Positions 1 to 7,719 of a DNA stretch of 58,388 nucleotides are shown here, in pieces; the first letter of the stretch is position 1, and every line of letters starts with the position of its first letter. A program made the translations under genes and the position numbers. Below the pieces are notes generated by a model. The model was not told where the DNA came from. It saw only the letters and a program-made list of their open reading frames with translations, and ran no database searches. The stretch is from an uncultured Flammeovirgaceae bacterium. GTDB lineage: Bacteria > Bacteroidota > Bacteroidia > Cytophagales > Cyclobacteriaceae. Location of the stretch: NCBI GenBank assembly GCA_937883755.1, contig CAKZYA010000027.1, positions 1 through 58,388 on the forward strand, given 5' to 3'.

Positions 1-62
1 TGATGATTGATGATTGATGATTGATGATTGATGATTGATGATTGATGATTGATGATTGATGA
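1..62. repeat. Tandem 7-bp repeat (TGATTGA)n
   Basis: About eight head-to-tail copies of the heptamer TGATTGA open the window, and the array may continue outside it. At 108-139 a looser tract of TCATCAATCA-type sequence runs in the opposite sense, so the two could pair. A similar pair of tracts lies at 49141-49235 and 49325-49366. Both pairs sit immediately 3' of a minus-strand gene. Confidence 0.9.
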
Positions 63-140
63 GGAACGCTTTTCCTGAACAAGAGTTGTATTTCGATCTT
101 CCATTCTTCATCAATCACTAATCATTATTCATTAACAATG

Positions 141-779
141 CTAATTGGGCACCATAATGCCGAGAGCTTCTAGTAGCTGGGGATCGTCTTTGAGTGCCAT
201 CTTGGCAACCCGGCTGAACTCCTGCTGCCAAGTACGCAAATCAGCTAATGCCTGGTTACGTTTTTGCGTAGACGATTCCGCTGCACCTTTACACTGAAGG
301 CGTCGCTCACGTAACTGAACGAGGGTACTAACCATTGCTTTAGCTTGATTAAGCTCATCAGCTTTAACACCCAGCTTGGCCATTTCTTTACCTTCCCCTA
401 GCTCTTGGTAAAAATCTTCTGCCTGATCTAAAATATCATTAATCCGCTTCGGCAACGCCTGGCTTAGTCGTAAACGCTCTAGGGTGGCGGGGTCTTTACG
501 GAAAATGGCTTTGGCTACTGCCCGGTGCTCGGCGTACTGCTGCTGAAAAGCTGCCCAATCGCTGCGCCACTGGCGGTCTACATCCCGCTTAGCCAAGTAA
601 TCTTGCTTTTTGGTTTGCTGGGCTAGTTGGGTGTTATTTAGTAGAGCTTCAGCCTCGTTAATTTTCTGAGGCGAGTACCCCCACTCCGTTAGCTTCTGCT
701 GAATAATTGAGCTACTCTTAGCATTGCGGATCATTGCCTGCGATCCCTTCAACTGATTGTTAATTGACTGATTTTTCAT
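141..779 (-). CDS. Hypothetical coiled-coil protein, 212 aa
   Basis: The function is not recognised. The protein has no signal peptide or membrane segment, is rich in Q, A, K, E and L, and looks almost wholly alpha-helical with several heptad-like stretches. It therefore seems to be a soluble cytoplasmic helical protein. The C-terminal block, about residues 175-210 (LADLRTWQQEF, then LKDDPQLLEALGI), is shared with a decayed fragment at 42289-42484, so this is one member of a family with at least two copies in the window. The start at 779 has AGAGGAT upstream, a plausible ribosome binding site. It stands alone between a tandem repeat and a 720-bp gene-poor stretch. Confidence 0.7.
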   Translation of the reverse strand: MKNQSINNQLKGSQAMIRNAKSSSIIQQKLTEWGYSPQKINEAEALLNNTQLAQQTKKQDYLAKRDVDRQWRSDWAAFQQQYAEHRAVAKAIFRKDPATLERLRLSQALPKRINDILDQAEDFYQELGEGKEMAKLGVKADELNQAKAMVSTLVQLRERRLQCKGAAESSTQKRNQALADLRTWQQEFSRVAKMALKDDPQLLEALGIMVPN

Positions 780-830
780 TATCCTCTGTGGTTTTTGTTA
801 ATAAATAGTAAATCAAGTCTAAGTTCAAAC

Positions 831-933
831 CGTCATTGCGAACGGAACGTAGTGCAGAGAAGCAATCTCCTTCATAAAACCACTATGATACTATGTGGGA
901 GACTGCCTCGTCGCTTTGCTTCTCGCAGTGACG
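831..933. repeat. Dispersed palindromic repeat, copy 1
   Basis: The element opens with CGTCATTGCGAAC and closes with CGCAGTGACG. The ends are imperfect reverse complements, so the transcript would fold into a long hairpin. It contains GAAGCAATCTC and GCTTTGCTTCTCG. A second copy is at 4537-4617. Repeats of this CGTCATTGCGA type are common between genes in Bacteroidota. The two copies differ in their centres and keep their arms, as expected if the folded form is what is maintained. Confidence 0.8.
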
Positions 934-1073
934 TGAAAATAAAATGAGGTTACAATATTAGCCGATACAACTACCCGAAGACACTTAATTTGCAGCGGAG
1001 CATTACCCTTGTAAGTTTAATTTATATGACCGGGAAGTAAGGTTAAAAAAACCGCTAGCTTTTGTGGTTACCC

Positions 1074-1148
1074 GCCCCGCATTGCACCACTTTTTCGGTC
1101 AAGTGGGCATAACCGACGCTAATAAATAGGTGATGATTTATGCGGGGC
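1074..1148. repeat. Inverted repeat GCCCCGCAT / ATGCGGGGC
   Basis: A perfect 9-bp inverted repeat lies at 1074-1082 and 1140-1148, with a 57-base spacer that itself holds GGTTACCC-like and GGGCATAACC-like partners. It could be a remnant recombination site or a hairpin. I see no gene it would serve as a terminator for. Confidence 0.4.
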
Positions 1149-1501
1149 AGCACTTCAGAAGCAAACTGACGTATTACCCCAGCTGGGGCAATGCTTCAGC
1201 ACCAGATTTATTACCTCTCCAGTACAGAGCAATGCTTCAGCCGCCAGATTTCTTACATATCCTTAGTGAATCACTACTCTATCTATTGGATAGAACGTTA
1301 GTCTTAATTAAACTACTATTTCAGCATTTCGATAAAGTATGACTCCATTTACTCCAGTGCTGTTCTCGCTAGATAAAGAAGCAAGTAGCTTTTTTCTATT
1401 ATGGTAGTTATTTTCTAGCAAAGCTTTAGGAAGGTTTAGGTTGTATTTTGTAAGTTGTCATTATGCATTATTCAGTAAATCATTTATTATGACCACATAA
1501 A

Positions 1502-3946
1502 ATGGATAATTTTAATTACAAAGACTGGGGAGAAGTATCTGAGAAGTACTCAGAAATTCAAAAATCTGCATTCAATAGAAAGTTAGCAAATAAGTCAGAG
1601 GCACAGACTAGGTTTGATGTGATTGACAGAATAATCAGAGAGGTGCTTCAATGGAATCATGGACAAATCAGCGTTGAAGAGTTCAATCACGGTACAAGAG
1701 CAGGGTTCATTGATTACAAACTTCTGTCAGCCGATTACACAATTATAATTGAAGCAAAGAAAGTAGATGCATCATTCCCATCTCCCACAAAAAATAAGAA
1801 ACTTAAACTTGATGGTTCAGTCTTAGGGTCTGGTGACATCTCAAAAGCACTCAAACAAGCTGAAGATTACGCAATTGGTAAGAATGCGGACATAGTTGTG
1901 GCAACAAATGGCAACTGCTGGTGTTTCTACCCACTTAGGTATGAGAAAAAAGAGGATGTTTATGCGACACTTCTTTTTCCCTTTGACGATGTAAGAGATG
2001 CAGAAACGCTATTTGATTTTTTTGCCTGTCATAATGTGGAAAACGACAGCCTTCTCGAGCTCACTTCTGAGAAACCATTCGTTCACGAAAATAGAATACT
2101 AGAAACCGTTCAGGATGCTGACGCACGAATTGATAGAAATAATATAGCAGACTTTATTGCGCCTGCATTAGATAATGCTCTTTATGCAGAAACCCTACTG
2201 AATGATCCAGATAAGATGGAGCGTTGCTTTGTGACAACAGAAGCTAGAACTAAATTTGATACAGTATTAAATATGCATTTAGCAGATGCAAAACCTATAA
2301 CAGTTCAACCCGCTAAAAGAATTAGAAAGGGGAAAGAATCTGGTGGTATAGAAGAAATAGTTAAACAAACTCAAAGCTTTAAATCAAGCCCTGTTACACT
2401 GGTTATTGGTCCTGTAGGAGCTGGAAAAACTACATACCTAAAACATTTTGAGTTAATTAAAGGCAAAGATTTAATCTCGAAAGAGAAATCCCACTGGGTA
2501 TATATTGATTTTGAAGAAATGGGAAAAGAAGGAAATCCTAGAAGCTTCATTTACGAGAAGTTAAATTCCTACCTCCTTGCAGAACATCCTGATAATCCAA
2601 CAGATTATGCGACTGTTATTGAACCTGCATATGAGTCGGAAATAAAAGCATTGGCTCGAGGCCCCTATGCCAAAATTTTTACCAATAAAACATTATTCAA
2701 TGAAAAAGTTAATGAGCTAATTCACCAAGATTTCATAAAGAAAGAGCCATACGTAGAAAAAGTATTCAAATATATAGGGTCAGTTAGTCTGTGTGTTATT
2801 GTTTTAGATAATGTTGATTTATACGAGGACGATAAACTTGAAACATCCGTTTTCTCGGAATCAGTAGCCATTTCAAAAAAAATTGGATGCAATATTCTCG
2901 TATCAATTAGAGACACAACATTTGTAAAGCACAGAAATGATTCAATTTTTGATGCTTACGAACTCAAGAAATTATGGCTTGACCCGCCCCCCTTCAAAGA
3001 CGTCTTATCCAAAAGGTTATCTTACTCAAGGCATATTCTTTCTAATCAAAAGGCTAGGCTCAACTTACCAAACTCTACTACCCTACATATTCCAGACCTA
3101 GGAGTTTTTTTCGATATTGTTCAAAGTAGTATTCTAAATCCTCAAAATGGTAAATTTTTAGAGTCCCTGAGTGACAGAAACATAAGAAAAGGTATAACGC
3201 TTGTTAGAAATTTTCTTACTTCTGGACATATACAGGCGGATAAGGGAATTAAAAATTACATACAGGGGGATGCTACCTTCAAGTTCCCGTATCATGAGTT
3301 GTTTAAGGGTTCAATGCTTGGACAATGGAAACATTTTAAAGAAGAGAGGTCCGAAGCTATCAACATCTATGATGCGAGGTTTGGGTCTCGCAATTTACTA
3401 CTCATTAGACTTCACTTACTTAAGTTTCTTTATTTCAAAGCTTTGGATGATAAGACTGTAGAAGTAAAGGTAGAAGAGCTAGTAGAAAAGTTTTCTAGCC
3501 TTGGTGCTTCAGAAAATGCTCTAATTCAGTCTTTAAAAGAATTAAATCAGAGTATGCTTATTAATAGTAATGACTCATCCGAGATAACTAATAGTTCTGT
3601 AGTTTATTTAACCTCTTCAGGAGGGTATTATGTCACAATTCTTTCGCACAGGTTTGTTTACTTGGAAGCTGTACTTCACGATACAGCAATATTTGATTCA
3701 TCAGTTTGGAGCAATATGGTCGAACTTTCTCAACAAGTTGAGAGCGAGTATGATATCGCAACCAGACTTGAGCTAAGGATTCAAAGAATTGATGTTTTTA
3801 TGGATTATCTATTAAAAATAGAAACTGATAATTTAAAGCGCTTAAGTAATCTCGGATTTTTAAAGCACTTACATAAAGTAAAGGAGACAGTTGGGAAGCA
3901 GATGAAGAAAGGATTACGGAATGCTAGAAAAAGGTATAGTCAATAG
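1502..3946 (+). CDS. Nuclease-NTPase fusion, putative single-gene defence protein
   Basis: An 814-aa cytoplasmic protein. Residues 30-150 resemble the N-terminal PD-(D/E)xK nuclease of type I restriction HsdR subunits: E33, D71, E84-A85-K86, a QAEDYA helix at about 119-124 and a TNG motif at 135-137. Residues 290-475 form a P-loop ATPase: Walker A GPVGAGKT (303-310), Walker B VIVLDNVD (432-439), and a sensor-like ILVSIRD (465-471). The remainder is helical and looks like winged-helix or sensor domains of the STAND/KAP type, without obvious repeats. Nuclease plus STAND-like NTPase is an architecture known from anti-phage proteins, so phage sensing followed by DNA cleavage is the likely role. 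That role is inference. The gene stands alone and is AT-richer than the surrounding housekeeping genes, which suggests transfer. Confidence 0.75.
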   Translation: MDNFNYKDWGEVSEKYSEIQKSAFNRKLANKSEAQTRFDVIDRIIREVLQWNHGQISVEEFNHGTRAGFIDYKLLSADYTIIIEAKKVDASFPSPTKNKKLKLDGSVLGSGDISKALKQAEDYAIGKNADIVVATNGNCWCFYPLRYEKKEDVYATLLFPFDDVRDAETLFDFFACHNVENDSLLELTSEKPFVHENRILETVQDADARIDRNNIADFIAPALDNALYAETLLNDPDKMERCFVTTEARTKFDTVLNMHLADAKPITVQPAKRIRKGKESGGIEEIVKQTQSFKSSPVTLVIGPVGAGKTTYLKHFELIKGKDLISKEKSHWVYIDFEEMGKEGNPRSFIYEKLNSYLLAEHPDNPTDYATVIEPAYESEIKALARGPYAKIFTNKTLFNEKVNELIHQDFIKKEPYVEKVFKYIGSVSLCVIVLDNVDLYEDDKLETSVFSESVAISKKIGCNILVSIRDTTFVKHRNDSIFDAYELKKLWLDPPPFKDVLSKRLSYSRHILSNQKARLNLPNSTTLHIPDLGVFFDIVQSSILNPQNGKFLESLSDRNIRKGITLVRNFLTSGHIQADKGIKNYIQGDATFKFPYHELFKGSMLGQWKHFKEERSEAINIYDARFGSRNLLLIRLHLLKFLYFKALDDKTVEVKVEELVEKFSSLGASENALIQSLKELNQSMLINSNDSSEITNSSVVYLTSSGGYYVTILSHRFVYLEAVLHDTAIFDSSVWSNMVELSQQVESEYDIATRLELRIQRIDVFMDYLLKIETDNLKRLSNLGFLKHLHKVKETVGKQMKKGLRNARKRYSQ

Positions 3947-4056
3947 AATATCTCGCTGCTTAATATGTTTAGATAACTCATCCTAAACTATTAATTAATA
4001 AAGACTTGATCCCAATAATTTATCACTATCAGTTTGGGCTAGATATAGATACGATA

Positions 4057-4227
4057 AAGTGATTTAAACTTTTTAGAGAATATTTATGCTAAAGCTTTGA
4101 TTTTCAATTCATTAAAACGAATAATTTGCTCAGCTTTTGATACAATTTATGCTATACTTTGTATCACTTAAACTTACTGAGTATGAAGCTATTCCTATGA
4201 ATCTAATACCAAAAGTTTAAATCACTT
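4057..4227. mobile_element. MITE-like element with 17-bp terminal inverted repeats
   Basis: A perfect 17-bp inverted repeat bounds the element: AAGTGATTTAAACTTTT at 4057-4073 and its exact reverse complement at 4211-4227. It is flanked on both sides by the direct repeat CGATA (4052-4056 and 4228-4232), as expected for a 5-bp target-site duplication. The 171-bp body has no coding capacity. These are the marks of a non-autonomous transposon. The right-hand target duplication supplies the A of the ATG of the next gene. Confidence 0.75.
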
Positions 4228-4231
4228 CGAT

Positions 4232-4522
4232 ATGAAAATCACTGAGCAATTTACCGAACAGCAAAAGCAAGAAAGTCTCTCTATCACCCAAGCCAATTAT
4301 ATTGGTGATTTTGCTATCCGTTTATTCTTTAGCAATGGATACCAAAAGCTGGTAGATTTTAAACCCTTTCTAGAGCAAGCCACACATCCGGCTATCAAGA
4401 AATACTTAGACAAAACGCTATTTAAAACCTACCAAATAAAGGACGGCAACCTAGATTGGAATGATTTTGACCTGTGCTTTCCGCTGGAAGACCTTTATAC
4501 GAACAACCTGATTACACTGTAA
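4232..4522 (+). CDS. DUF2442 family protein
   Basis: A 96-aa soluble protein. It matches the DUF2442 pattern: a short beta strand with RLFFSNGYQKLVDFKPFL (about residues 29-46), a PAIKKYLDKTLF helix, then YQIKDGNLDWNDFDLCFPLEDLY near the end. The family is often encoded beside a DUF4160 partner in toxin-antitoxin-like pairs, but no partner is visible here. The start codon directly abuts a MITE-like element, so its original promoter may have been displaced or replaced. The first 20 residues do not look like the family's usual start and may have been remodelled. Function unknown. Confidence 0.75.
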   Translation: MKITEQFTEQQKQESLSITQANYIGDFAIRLFFSNGYQKLVDFKPFLEQATHPAIKKYLDKTLFKTYQIKDGNLDWNDFDLCFPLEDLYTNNLITL

Positions 4523-4536
4523 AGTAAATAAATTAA

Positions 4537-4617
4537 CGTCATTGCGAACGAGGAACGAGTGAAGCAATCTCCTCATCGGGAGGGAGATAGCTTCGTCCTA
4601 CCGTCCTCGCTATGACG
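4537..4617. repeat. Dispersed palindromic repeat, copy 2
   Basis: This copy starts CGTCATTGCGAACGAGG and ends CCTCGCTATGACG, with GAAGCAATCTC inside. It is the shorter relative of the element at 831-933. It lies 14 bases after the DUF2442 stop codon and could act as a transcript-end hairpin. Confidence 0.8.
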
Positions 4618-4806
4618 AGGCAAAATGTGAATAAACTTACTTTACAGAGTACTGATAAAGAATAAAGAAGTAACTATAAATGCTGATTAGCTACCTGTGG
4701 TACTTTGAAAGTTGTTCTAATAATTTGTCATGAGAAGAGCGAGATTGCATCTATACACCACACTTCTTAGCTTTAACCCTGCAATCGATTTATCATTAAA
4801 GCGACT

Positions 4807-5856
4807 ATGAAGTTGATTCGTTTTATACTACTCTTTCTACTGTTAATGGCCTTAGCTTTAGGGGGAGGCTATTTTTGGTTGCAGCAAGCCATAAATAATC
4901 CGGTAGCGCACGATTATTCTTCCGAGTACATTACCATTGAGCAGGGAATGGCGTCTAACCGTATCTTGAGAGAGCTGGAAAAGTACCAAATCTTACAAGA
5001 ACCACTGGCGACCAAACTTTACCTACGGTTCTTAGCTACCGATCTTCGATTAGAAGCGGGGGATTACCGTTTTCCTTCGCCCATCAGCCCTAAGGAAGTA
5101 TTGAATGAGTTAGAGAATGGGAGAAAACGCTCTAAAGCACTGACCATTCCTGAAGGATGGTCGAGATTTGAGATGGCAGAACGCATTGCGGCTCAGTTTC
5201 CGGTAGAACCTGCCCTGACGTCAGAAGAGGTGTTAGCCCTGATGAATGATACTAGCCTCATTCACGATTTTGATCCCCAAGCCACCAATCTGGAAGGTTA
5301 CCTCTACCCTACTACCTACGATTTTGAAATGGACACTCACCCAGAAGCTGTCGTTGAGCGTATGGTTCAGCAGTTTAAAAGCATTTGGCAACCTGAGTGG
5401 GATCAACTGGCTCAGAACCTCGGTAGAACGAAGCAGGAAATTGTTACTATTGCCAGTCTGATTGAAAACGAATCTCAGGTAGACAGCGAACGCGCTTTAG
5501 TCGCTTCGGTAATTTATAATCGGCTGGAGAAACGAATTCCCCTGGGCATTGATGCCACTAATGTATATATCGCCAAGTTACTCAATCGCTGGGATGGAAT
5601 CATCCACAAAAGCGACGTTGAAGTAGATCACCCCTACAATACTCGGAGGATACAAGGGCTACCTCCCGGACCAATATGCTCGCCCAGTAAATCAGCTTTA
5701 GAAGCCGCCCTAAATCCAGCATCGACCGATTATTTGTACTACGTGCTAAATGTGGAAGTAGGAGATGGTTCCCATAACTTCTACGCCGACGCGGCAGGTT
5801 TTGCCCGAGGAAAAGCCGAATATCAACGTTGGCTATCTCGGCAACGGAAGAACTGA
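4807..5856 (+). CDS. mltG: Endolytic murein transglycosylase MltG
   Basis: MltG is an inner-membrane enzyme that cleaves nascent glycan strands and so sets peptidoglycan chain length. The protein has 349 aa, the usual family size. One N-terminal membrane helix spans about residues 4-25, followed by a LysM-like module (about 40-110) and the YceG catalytic domain. The catalytic glutamate is E220 in IASLIENES, followed by VIYNRLEKRIPLGIDA and by YNTRRIQGLPPGPICSP (about 277-293), all family hallmarks. The DPTVIY box of other bacteria is replaced by DATNVY. It is transcribed alone and there is no cell-wall operon around it. Confidence 0.93.
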   Translation: MKLIRFILLFLLLMALALGGGYFWLQQAINNPVAHDYSSEYITIEQGMASNRILRELEKYQILQEPLATKLYLRFLATDLRLEAGDYRFPSPISPKEVLNELENGRKRSKALTIPEGWSRFEMAERIAAQFPVEPALTSEEVLALMNDTSLIHDFDPQATNLEGYLYPTTYDFEMDTHPEAVVERMVQQFKSIWQPEWDQLAQNLGRTKQEIVTIASLIENESQVDSERALVASVIYNRLEKRIPLGIDATNVYIAKLLNRWDGIIHKSDVEVDHPYNTRRIQGLPPGPICSPSKSALEAALNPASTDYLYYVLNVEVGDGSHNFYADAAGFARGKAEYQRWLSRQRKN

Positions 5857-5973
5857 TCTAAGTCCTATTTGGCATATTACAACTTTGTATGACTTTCATC
5901 CGACTGTTAAGGGGATACTAAAAGGTGAATGAAAGACGCGTCACCAATTTATTGGCAGTAAGCAAGAAAAGAG

Positions 5974-5995
5974 TACCCCTGACGGAAAATGTCAT
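5974..5995. promoter_or_regulatory. Putative operator 1 for the WYL regulator
   Basis: TACCCCTGAC, seven bases, then GTCAT. The half-sites TGAC and GTCA form an inverted repeat with a 7-base spacer. The same arrangement, including the preceding TACCCC, recurs at 6710-6731 in front of the next gene. Binding by the WYL protein encoded between them is inference. Confidence 0.6.
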
Positions 5996-6000
5996 GCTCA

Positions 6001-6018
6001 GTTGGTAACTTTACCAAC
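6001..6018. promoter_or_regulatory. 18-bp palindrome at the regulator leader
   Basis: GTTGGTAA-CT-TTACCAAC, with perfect 8-bp arms, ends 8 bases before the chosen ATG of the regulator gene. It could be a second operator, or an RNA hairpin that covers the ribosome binding region. Confidence 0.5.
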
Positions 6019-6025
6019 AAAAACC

Positions 6026-6718
6026 ATGAATCATCTGGCGAGACTTCTATCCATTCTAACCATACTGAAGTCAAAAAGAATAACCACTGGGGGTGAGTTA
6101 GCCAAGAAGTTTGATGTAAGCCTAAGAACCATTTACCGCGACATCAAAAAACTAGAAGAGTCAGGGGTTCCCATCATCACGATTGAAGGAAGAGGTTACT
6201 CCATCATGGATGGCTATAGCGTAGCCCCCATCATGTTTGACGAAGCTGAAGTGAATGCCTTGATTACAGCGGAACAATTGATTGCCAAGACCAACGACGA
6301 CTCACTGATTAAACACTTCGAACAAACATTACAGAAAATAAAATCGGTGTTTAAGAGTACTTTACAGTCGCAGGGAGAAATGCTAAGTAGCAAAATGTTG
6401 GTGGTGAAAAGTAAGGCTGATGAAGTAAAAACCACCTCGCTTTCGTACATACAAATGGCAATCGTTAACTTTAGAGTCACTGAGCTGAACTATAAAGATA
6501 AACATCAGGCAACTACTCGTCGCAAGATAGAACCACTAGCAATTTTTTGTTACGACGAAATGTGGATCGTGGTAGGATGGTGCCGCTTACGACAAGATTA
6601 CCGATCGTTCCGATTAGATAGAATCCAGCACTTCAAAATCTTAGAAGAAACGTTTGAAGACAGGCGTTTTGATTTAGGAAAGTTTCTATCCTGCGACGAA
6701 TTTAATCACTACCCCTGA
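6026..6718 (+). CDS. YafY-type HTH/WYL transcriptional regulator
   Basis: A 230-aa cytoplasmic regulator. An N-terminal winged helix-turn-helix (about residues 1-60, with TTGGELAKKFDVSLRTIYRD) is followed by a helical linker and a C-terminal WYL domain. The WYL domain shows the usual RRKIEPLAIFCYDEMWIVVG and the closing FRLDRIQ. WYL domains usually sense small ligands or nucleic acids. The ATG at 6026 is preferred over an upstream TTG at 6002, because the latter would lie inside the 18-bp palindrome. Similar inverted repeats stand upstream of this gene and across its stop codon, which points to autoregulation and to control of the SnoaL-like gene 62 bases downstream. Confidence 0.85.
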   Translation: MNHLARLLSILTILKSKRITTGGELAKKFDVSLRTIYRDIKKLEESGVPIITIEGRGYSIMDGYSVAPIMFDEAEVNALITAEQLIAKTNDDSLIKHFEQTLQKIKSVFKSTLQSQGEMLSSKMLVVKSKADEVKTTSLSYIQMAIVNFRVTELNYKDKHQATTRRKIEPLAIFCYDEMWIVVGWCRLRQDYRSFRLDRIQHFKILEETFEDRRFDLGKFLSCDEFNHYP

Positions 6719-6731
6719 CATGTTCTGTCAT
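6710..6731. promoter_or_regulatory. Putative operator 2, upstream of the SnoaL-like gene
   Basis: TACCCCTGAC, seven bases, then GTCAT. It has the same sequence pattern and spacing as the site at 5974-5995. The first TGA is also the stop codon of the regulator gene. A CACCCC extension follows. The site lies about 50 bases before the next ATG, where it could control that promoter. Confidence 0.6.
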
Positions 6732-6780
6732 TCACCCCCTCTACCTTTGGGGTATTATCTAACTTAAAACACTATCACGT

Positions 6781-7149
6781 ATGTCAACACAAGAAATTGC
6801 CAACAAATGGGCTGAGTACTGCCGCCAGGGTCAGTGGGGTAAAGCGCAGGAAGAATTATACGATGCTAATTGCGTCAGCCTAGAAATGGAAGGTGCTCAA
6901 GTTTCCGCTCAAAAAGTAGAGGGGCTAGAAGCCATTAGAAAGAAAGAACAGCAATGGAGCAACATGGTAGAAGAACTTCATGGTGTAGAAATTGGAGGGC
7001 CAATAGTAGCGGGCGATCATTTTACGGCTTCCATGAAAATGGACATCACGATGCAAGGGCGACCGAGAAACACTGATGAAGAAGTGGGAGTATTCCGAGT
7101 AGAAAATGGTAAAATCGTTTCCGAACAATTCTTTTACGCTGTAGACTAA
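6781..7149 (+). CDS. SnoaL-like / NTF2-fold protein
   Basis: A 122-aa soluble protein with the SnoaL-like cone fold: an N-terminal helix with WAEYCRQGQWGKAQEELYDANCVSLEME, then the strand pattern ending EEVGVFRVENGKIVSEQFFY. The family includes small isomerases, cyclases and many binding proteins, and the substrate here cannot be told. It follows the WYL regulator and shares its operator-like motif, so it is probably that regulator's target. A hairpin follows 20 bases after the stop. Confidence 0.82.
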   Translation: MSTQEIANKWAEYCRQGQWGKAQEELYDANCVSLEMEGAQVSAQKVEGLEAIRKKEQQWSNMVEELHGVEIGGPIVAGDHFTASMKMDITMQGRPRNTDEEVGVFRVENGKIVSEQFFYAVD

Positions 7150-7169
7150 TCAATTTGTGTCCTCACTCG

Positions 7170-7196
7170 TGGTAGTGCTCTCAAGGGGCACTACCA
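7170..7196. terminator. Hairpin after the SnoaL-like gene
   Basis: TGGTAGTGC and GCACTACCA form a perfect 9-bp stem around a 9-base loop. No run of T follows, so it is either a weak intrinsic terminator or a 3'-end stabilising hairpin. Confidence 0.55.
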
Positions 7197-7329
7197 TCAG
7201 CTTAGAACTGAGAAAGTGACGGTGAGTATAGATTAGCTGCTTGGCGCATTCCTCATCTGGATTTTCAGATTCTCACTTATTGTGCGATATTTATTAGACA
7301 GTACTCTTATCTAATAACTATCCAGCTTT

Positions 7330-7710
7330 ATGACCGAGCACCCTACCGAAAATCCACTGTTAGAAACCACCGATCGTCAGGCTCAGAAGCTGCGGCTCAT
7401 CATGAGCTGGATTGTCATTATTATTCTTACCAGCTTCGGAGTATTTGCCCTAATGGGATTGACCTCCGTACACAAAACCGAAGGCGATTACTGGCAAACC
7501 CTAATTCGCGAGCAGTTCCCGGTGCTGGTTGCTTTACCTATGGCAGGGCTGGGCTCCTTATTCGTCACGTTGATCCTGAGAATCTCTACCGGAGAAATGG
7601 AGTTTGAAATTGCTGGCCTTAAGTTTAAAGGTGGAGCCGCTCCCATCGTCTTTTGGGTTCTTTGCTTCTTAAGCGTAGTGGTCTCTATCAAGTTGCTGTG
7701 GCAGAACTAA
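7330..7710 (+). CDS. Small membrane protein, 126 aa
   Basis: Not recognised. Three hydrophobic segments are visible: about residues 23-45 (MSWIVIIILTSFGVFALMGL), 61-81 (LVALPMAGLGSLFVTLIL) and 101-123 (PIVFWVLCFLSVVVSIKLL). The loop EMEFEIAGLKFKGGAAP lies between the second and third. The N-terminus is charged and likely cytoplasmic. It resembles small inner-membrane proteins of unknown role. It converges with the LarA-family gene, with nine bases between the two stops. Confidence 0.7.
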   Translation: MTEHPTENPLLETTDRQAQKLRLIMSWIVIIILTSFGVFALMGLTSVHKTEGDYWQTLIREQFPVLVALPMAGLGSLFVTLILRISTGEMEFEIAGLKFKGGAAPIVFWVLCFLSVVVSIKLLWQN

Positions 7711-7719
7711 CTGAGAAGC

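Larger units (their letters stand above)
780..1501. other. Gene-poor stretch with a palindromic repeat
   Basis: No convincing gene lies here. It contains the palindromic repeat at 831-933, an inverted repeat at 1074-1148, and a short imperfect direct repeat near 1188-1258 (CAATGCTTCAG followed by CAGATTT in both copies). The 70-codon open frame at 1130-1342 contains that direct repeat and resembles nothing I know. The promoter of the following large gene must lie in the last 150 bases, but I cannot place it with confidence. Confidence 0.6.

Noticed and set aside
1021-1150. Classical integron attC site
   Set aside because: The inverted repeat is present, but the RYYYAAC and GTTRRRY core pair could not be identified with the right spacing.
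1130-1342. A 70-codon open frame
   Set aside because: It overlaps a direct repeat and an inverted repeat, has no recognisable protein features, and no supporting start signal.
6002-6025. TTG start for the WYL regulator
   Set aside because: It would start inside an 18-bp palindrome, and the ATG at 6026 fits the family N-terminus better.
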